From: a virus | DNA: 64,000 nucleotides | IMG/VR virus record: IMGVR_UViG_3300020474_000001 | Location: 124,001 to 188,000 of that record | Reading direction: 5' to 3' (one strand) | Shown: piece by piece, positions 63,115 to 64,000 of the stretch | Layout of the letters: each line of letters opens with the position of its first letter | How positions within the stretch are numbered: position 1 is the stretch's first letter | Notes under the pieces: generated by a model | What the model was told of the DNA's origin: nothing | Databases searched by the model: none | Seen by the model: only the letters and a program-made list of their open reading frames with translations | Program-made: the position numbers and the translations under genes

Positions 63115-63135
63115 GGACAGTTCTCGAAGTGTCCA
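63115..63135. promoter_or_regulatory. operator-like dyad H
   Basis: GGACAGTT, CTCG, AAGTGTCC. A partial relative of the right-arm element (TTTATGGCGGGGGTG and GGCGATCGT) begins about 30 bases further on the plus strand. Confidence 0.6.
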
Positions 63136-63179
63136 CTGTGTGAAAATCGCGACCTTATGAATTTTTATGGCGGGGGTGC

Positions 63180-63208
63180 TTGACAAAACGGCGATCGTGT
63201 GATAACAT
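63180..63208 (+). promoter_or_regulatory. plus-strand sigma70-type promoter TTGACA-17-TAACAT
   Basis: Perfect -35 (63180-63185), 17-base spacer, TAACAT (63203-63208) with TG one base before it. It faces a region with no convincing gene, so the product may be an RNA. Confidence 0.6.
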
Positions 63209-63240
63209 GCTGCCCAAGATCACAAGGTCTCAGAGGGTTT

Positions 63241-63281
63241 CATAAGACTTTACATAAGACTTTACATAAGACTTTACATAA
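63241..63281. repeat. 12-base tandem repeat, 3.4 copies
   Basis: CATAAGACTTTA at 63241-63252, 63253-63264 and 63265-63276, then CATAA. All copies are identical. It lies about 30 bases downstream of the plus-strand promoter start. Confidence 0.85.
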
Positions 63282-63407
63282 CAATTCAAAATATAAACAC
63301 TACTTATATTAGATATAAGAAAAACAAATACATCATCCCTTAGCAGACAAATACATACATGTCAAGAGATAAGTTACAAAATTTAAGATAATTTTTGTTA
63401 CATATTA

Positions 63408-63437
63408 TTTTCCACAATTCCACAGAGTTATTCCACA
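63408..63437 (+). repeat. three DnaA-box-like nonamers
   Basis: TTTTCCACA (63408-63416), AATTCCACA (63416-63424) and TATTCCACA (63429-63437). The first equals the DnaA box form reported in cyanobacteria. The set lies in AT-rich sequence. Confidence 0.45.
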
Positions 63438-63721
63438 AGATGATGATTATGAAGATGATGATGATAATGAAGATGATATGTATGCCCGTGAAGATGATAC
63501 TCTAGATGCTTCGTAGATACTCTGTAGCACCTTCCTAGACACTACTGAGTGCATTTGAATAAAAAACGAAAGTATATTTATTTAACCATTTTTTATATGT
63601 TTTTGCACTATTTTGTAGGTAATAATGCTCAAATATATGACTGAAGATGACATTTAGTCTTTTCTCCATCACGGGACTGTCATAAATGCCCTGGTGGTCA
63701 TGCTGCTGCTGAAGATGACAT

Positions 63722-63749
63722 AAAAAAAGGAGAGTATTAACTACTCTCC
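63722..63749 (-). terminator. Rho-independent terminator after the His-rich gene
   Basis: Minus-strand stem GGAGAGTA / TACTCTCC, five-base loop, seven T. It starts 19 bases past the stop codon. Confidence 0.92.
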
Positions 63750-63767
63750 ATATATTATGCTTAATCA

Positions 63768-64000
63768 TCAATGAAAGTGAGTTTTTATTGTATAGTGATA
63801 AGATCTAATACCATGATGTTTGTGACCATCTCCGTGCTTATGTTTGTGCTTATGAGTAATACCTGATTTGAAATGAGTATGCCAATGATTGTGCTTAATT
63901 ACATGAACATGATAATGTTTATGATGTCCATGTCCATGATGTTTAGTATGAGCAAATGCTGGGGCAGTTGTAATCAGCAGACCAGCAGTGAGAAAGAGAA
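63768..64000 (-). CDS. histidine-rich exported protein (5' end outside window)
   Basis: The frame is open from the right edge to a TGA at 63768-63770. The first visible residues LFLTAGLLITTAPAFA are the end of a signal peptide with an A-F-A cleavage site. The remaining 60 residues contain 23 histidines, mostly alternating with Gly, Lys and Thr (HTKHHGHGHHKHYHVHV, then THKHKHKHGDGHKHH), and end THFH. A strong terminator follows. Such composition suggests binding of zinc, nickel or copper in the periplasm. It is unlike T4-like phage core genes and could be host-derived. The family is not recognised. Confidence 0.75.
   Translation of the reverse strand, partial: LFLTAGLLITTAPAFAHTKHHGHGHHKHYHVHVIKHNHWHTHFKSGITHKHKHKHGDGHKHHGIRSYHYTIKTHFH

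Larger units (their letters stand above)
62760..63767. other. 1 kb region without a credible gene
   Basis: Holds the leader motif copy 2 (62768-62779), dyads E, F, G and H, element copy 3, a plus-strand promoter (63180-63208), a 12-base tandem repeat, three TTCCACA nonamers, an open acidic frame (63439-63513, Asp/Glu-rich, no start codon) and the terminator of the His-rich gene. Confidence 0.65.

Noticed and set aside
62908-63186. Minus-strand 92-residue frame
   Set aside because: It runs through operator-like dyads and part of element copy 3. Its composition is unlike a protein and the frame is better explained as noncoding.
63241-63281. CRISPR array
   Set aside because: The repeats are directly adjacent 12-mers with no spacers.
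63535-63771. Minus-strand 78-residue frame
   Set aside because: It reads through the terminator of the His-rich gene and overlaps that gene's stop. No ribosome site.

Overview
The window is a 64 kb stretch of a T4-like myovirus of the marine cyanophage type, low in G+C, with almost every gene on the minus strand. This rests on a syntenic run of T4-type replication, recombination, head, neck, tail and baseplate genes. It also rests on markers typical of phages of Synechococcus and Prochlorococcus: a CobS/MoxR-type ATPase with a VWA partner, a DUF3110 protein, very large baseplate proteins, and no recognisable gp24.

Transcription runs from high to low coordinates. From 58.9 kb downward the late module encodes, in order, a glycosyltransferase-like protein, small proteins, gp25, gp6, a 3916-residue gp7-like protein, a sulfotransferase, gp8, a 2393-residue DUF4815 protein, gp13, gp14, gp15, gp16, two basic-tailed proteins, gp17, gp18, gp19, gp20, a gp67-like protein, gp21, gp22, gp23 and a gp3-like protein. 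It is studded with T4-type late promoters of the (T/C/A/G)ATAAATA form. It passes into a recombination and late-transcription block (UvsY, UvsW, gp55, gp47, gp46), then the VWA-metallopeptidase and MoxR-type ATPase pair, then the replisome genes gp45, gp44, gp62 and regA with small accessory and membrane genes between them.

Two insertions look like restriction-modification cassettes. A PD-(D/E)XK nuclease plus a Dam-type methyltransferase sits between gp44 and gp62. A second nuclease-like protein plus an SPPY methyltransferase follows regA. The regA terminator carries the -35 element of the next promoter in its loop.

The right arm (59-64 kb) is accessory. It has small unknown genes, a locally G+C-rich island, and long intergenic gaps. 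In those gaps I found four copies of a roughly 85 bp element with -10 boxes facing inward from both ends. Three copies carry an identical-length 12-codon micro-ORF. The copies are interleaved with at least eight copies of a dyad-symmetric operator-like site. I consider this repeat and operator system the most novel feature. The window ends in the 3' part of a gene for an exported protein that is about 38% histidine. I saw no tRNA, rRNA, CRISPR array or insertion sequence.
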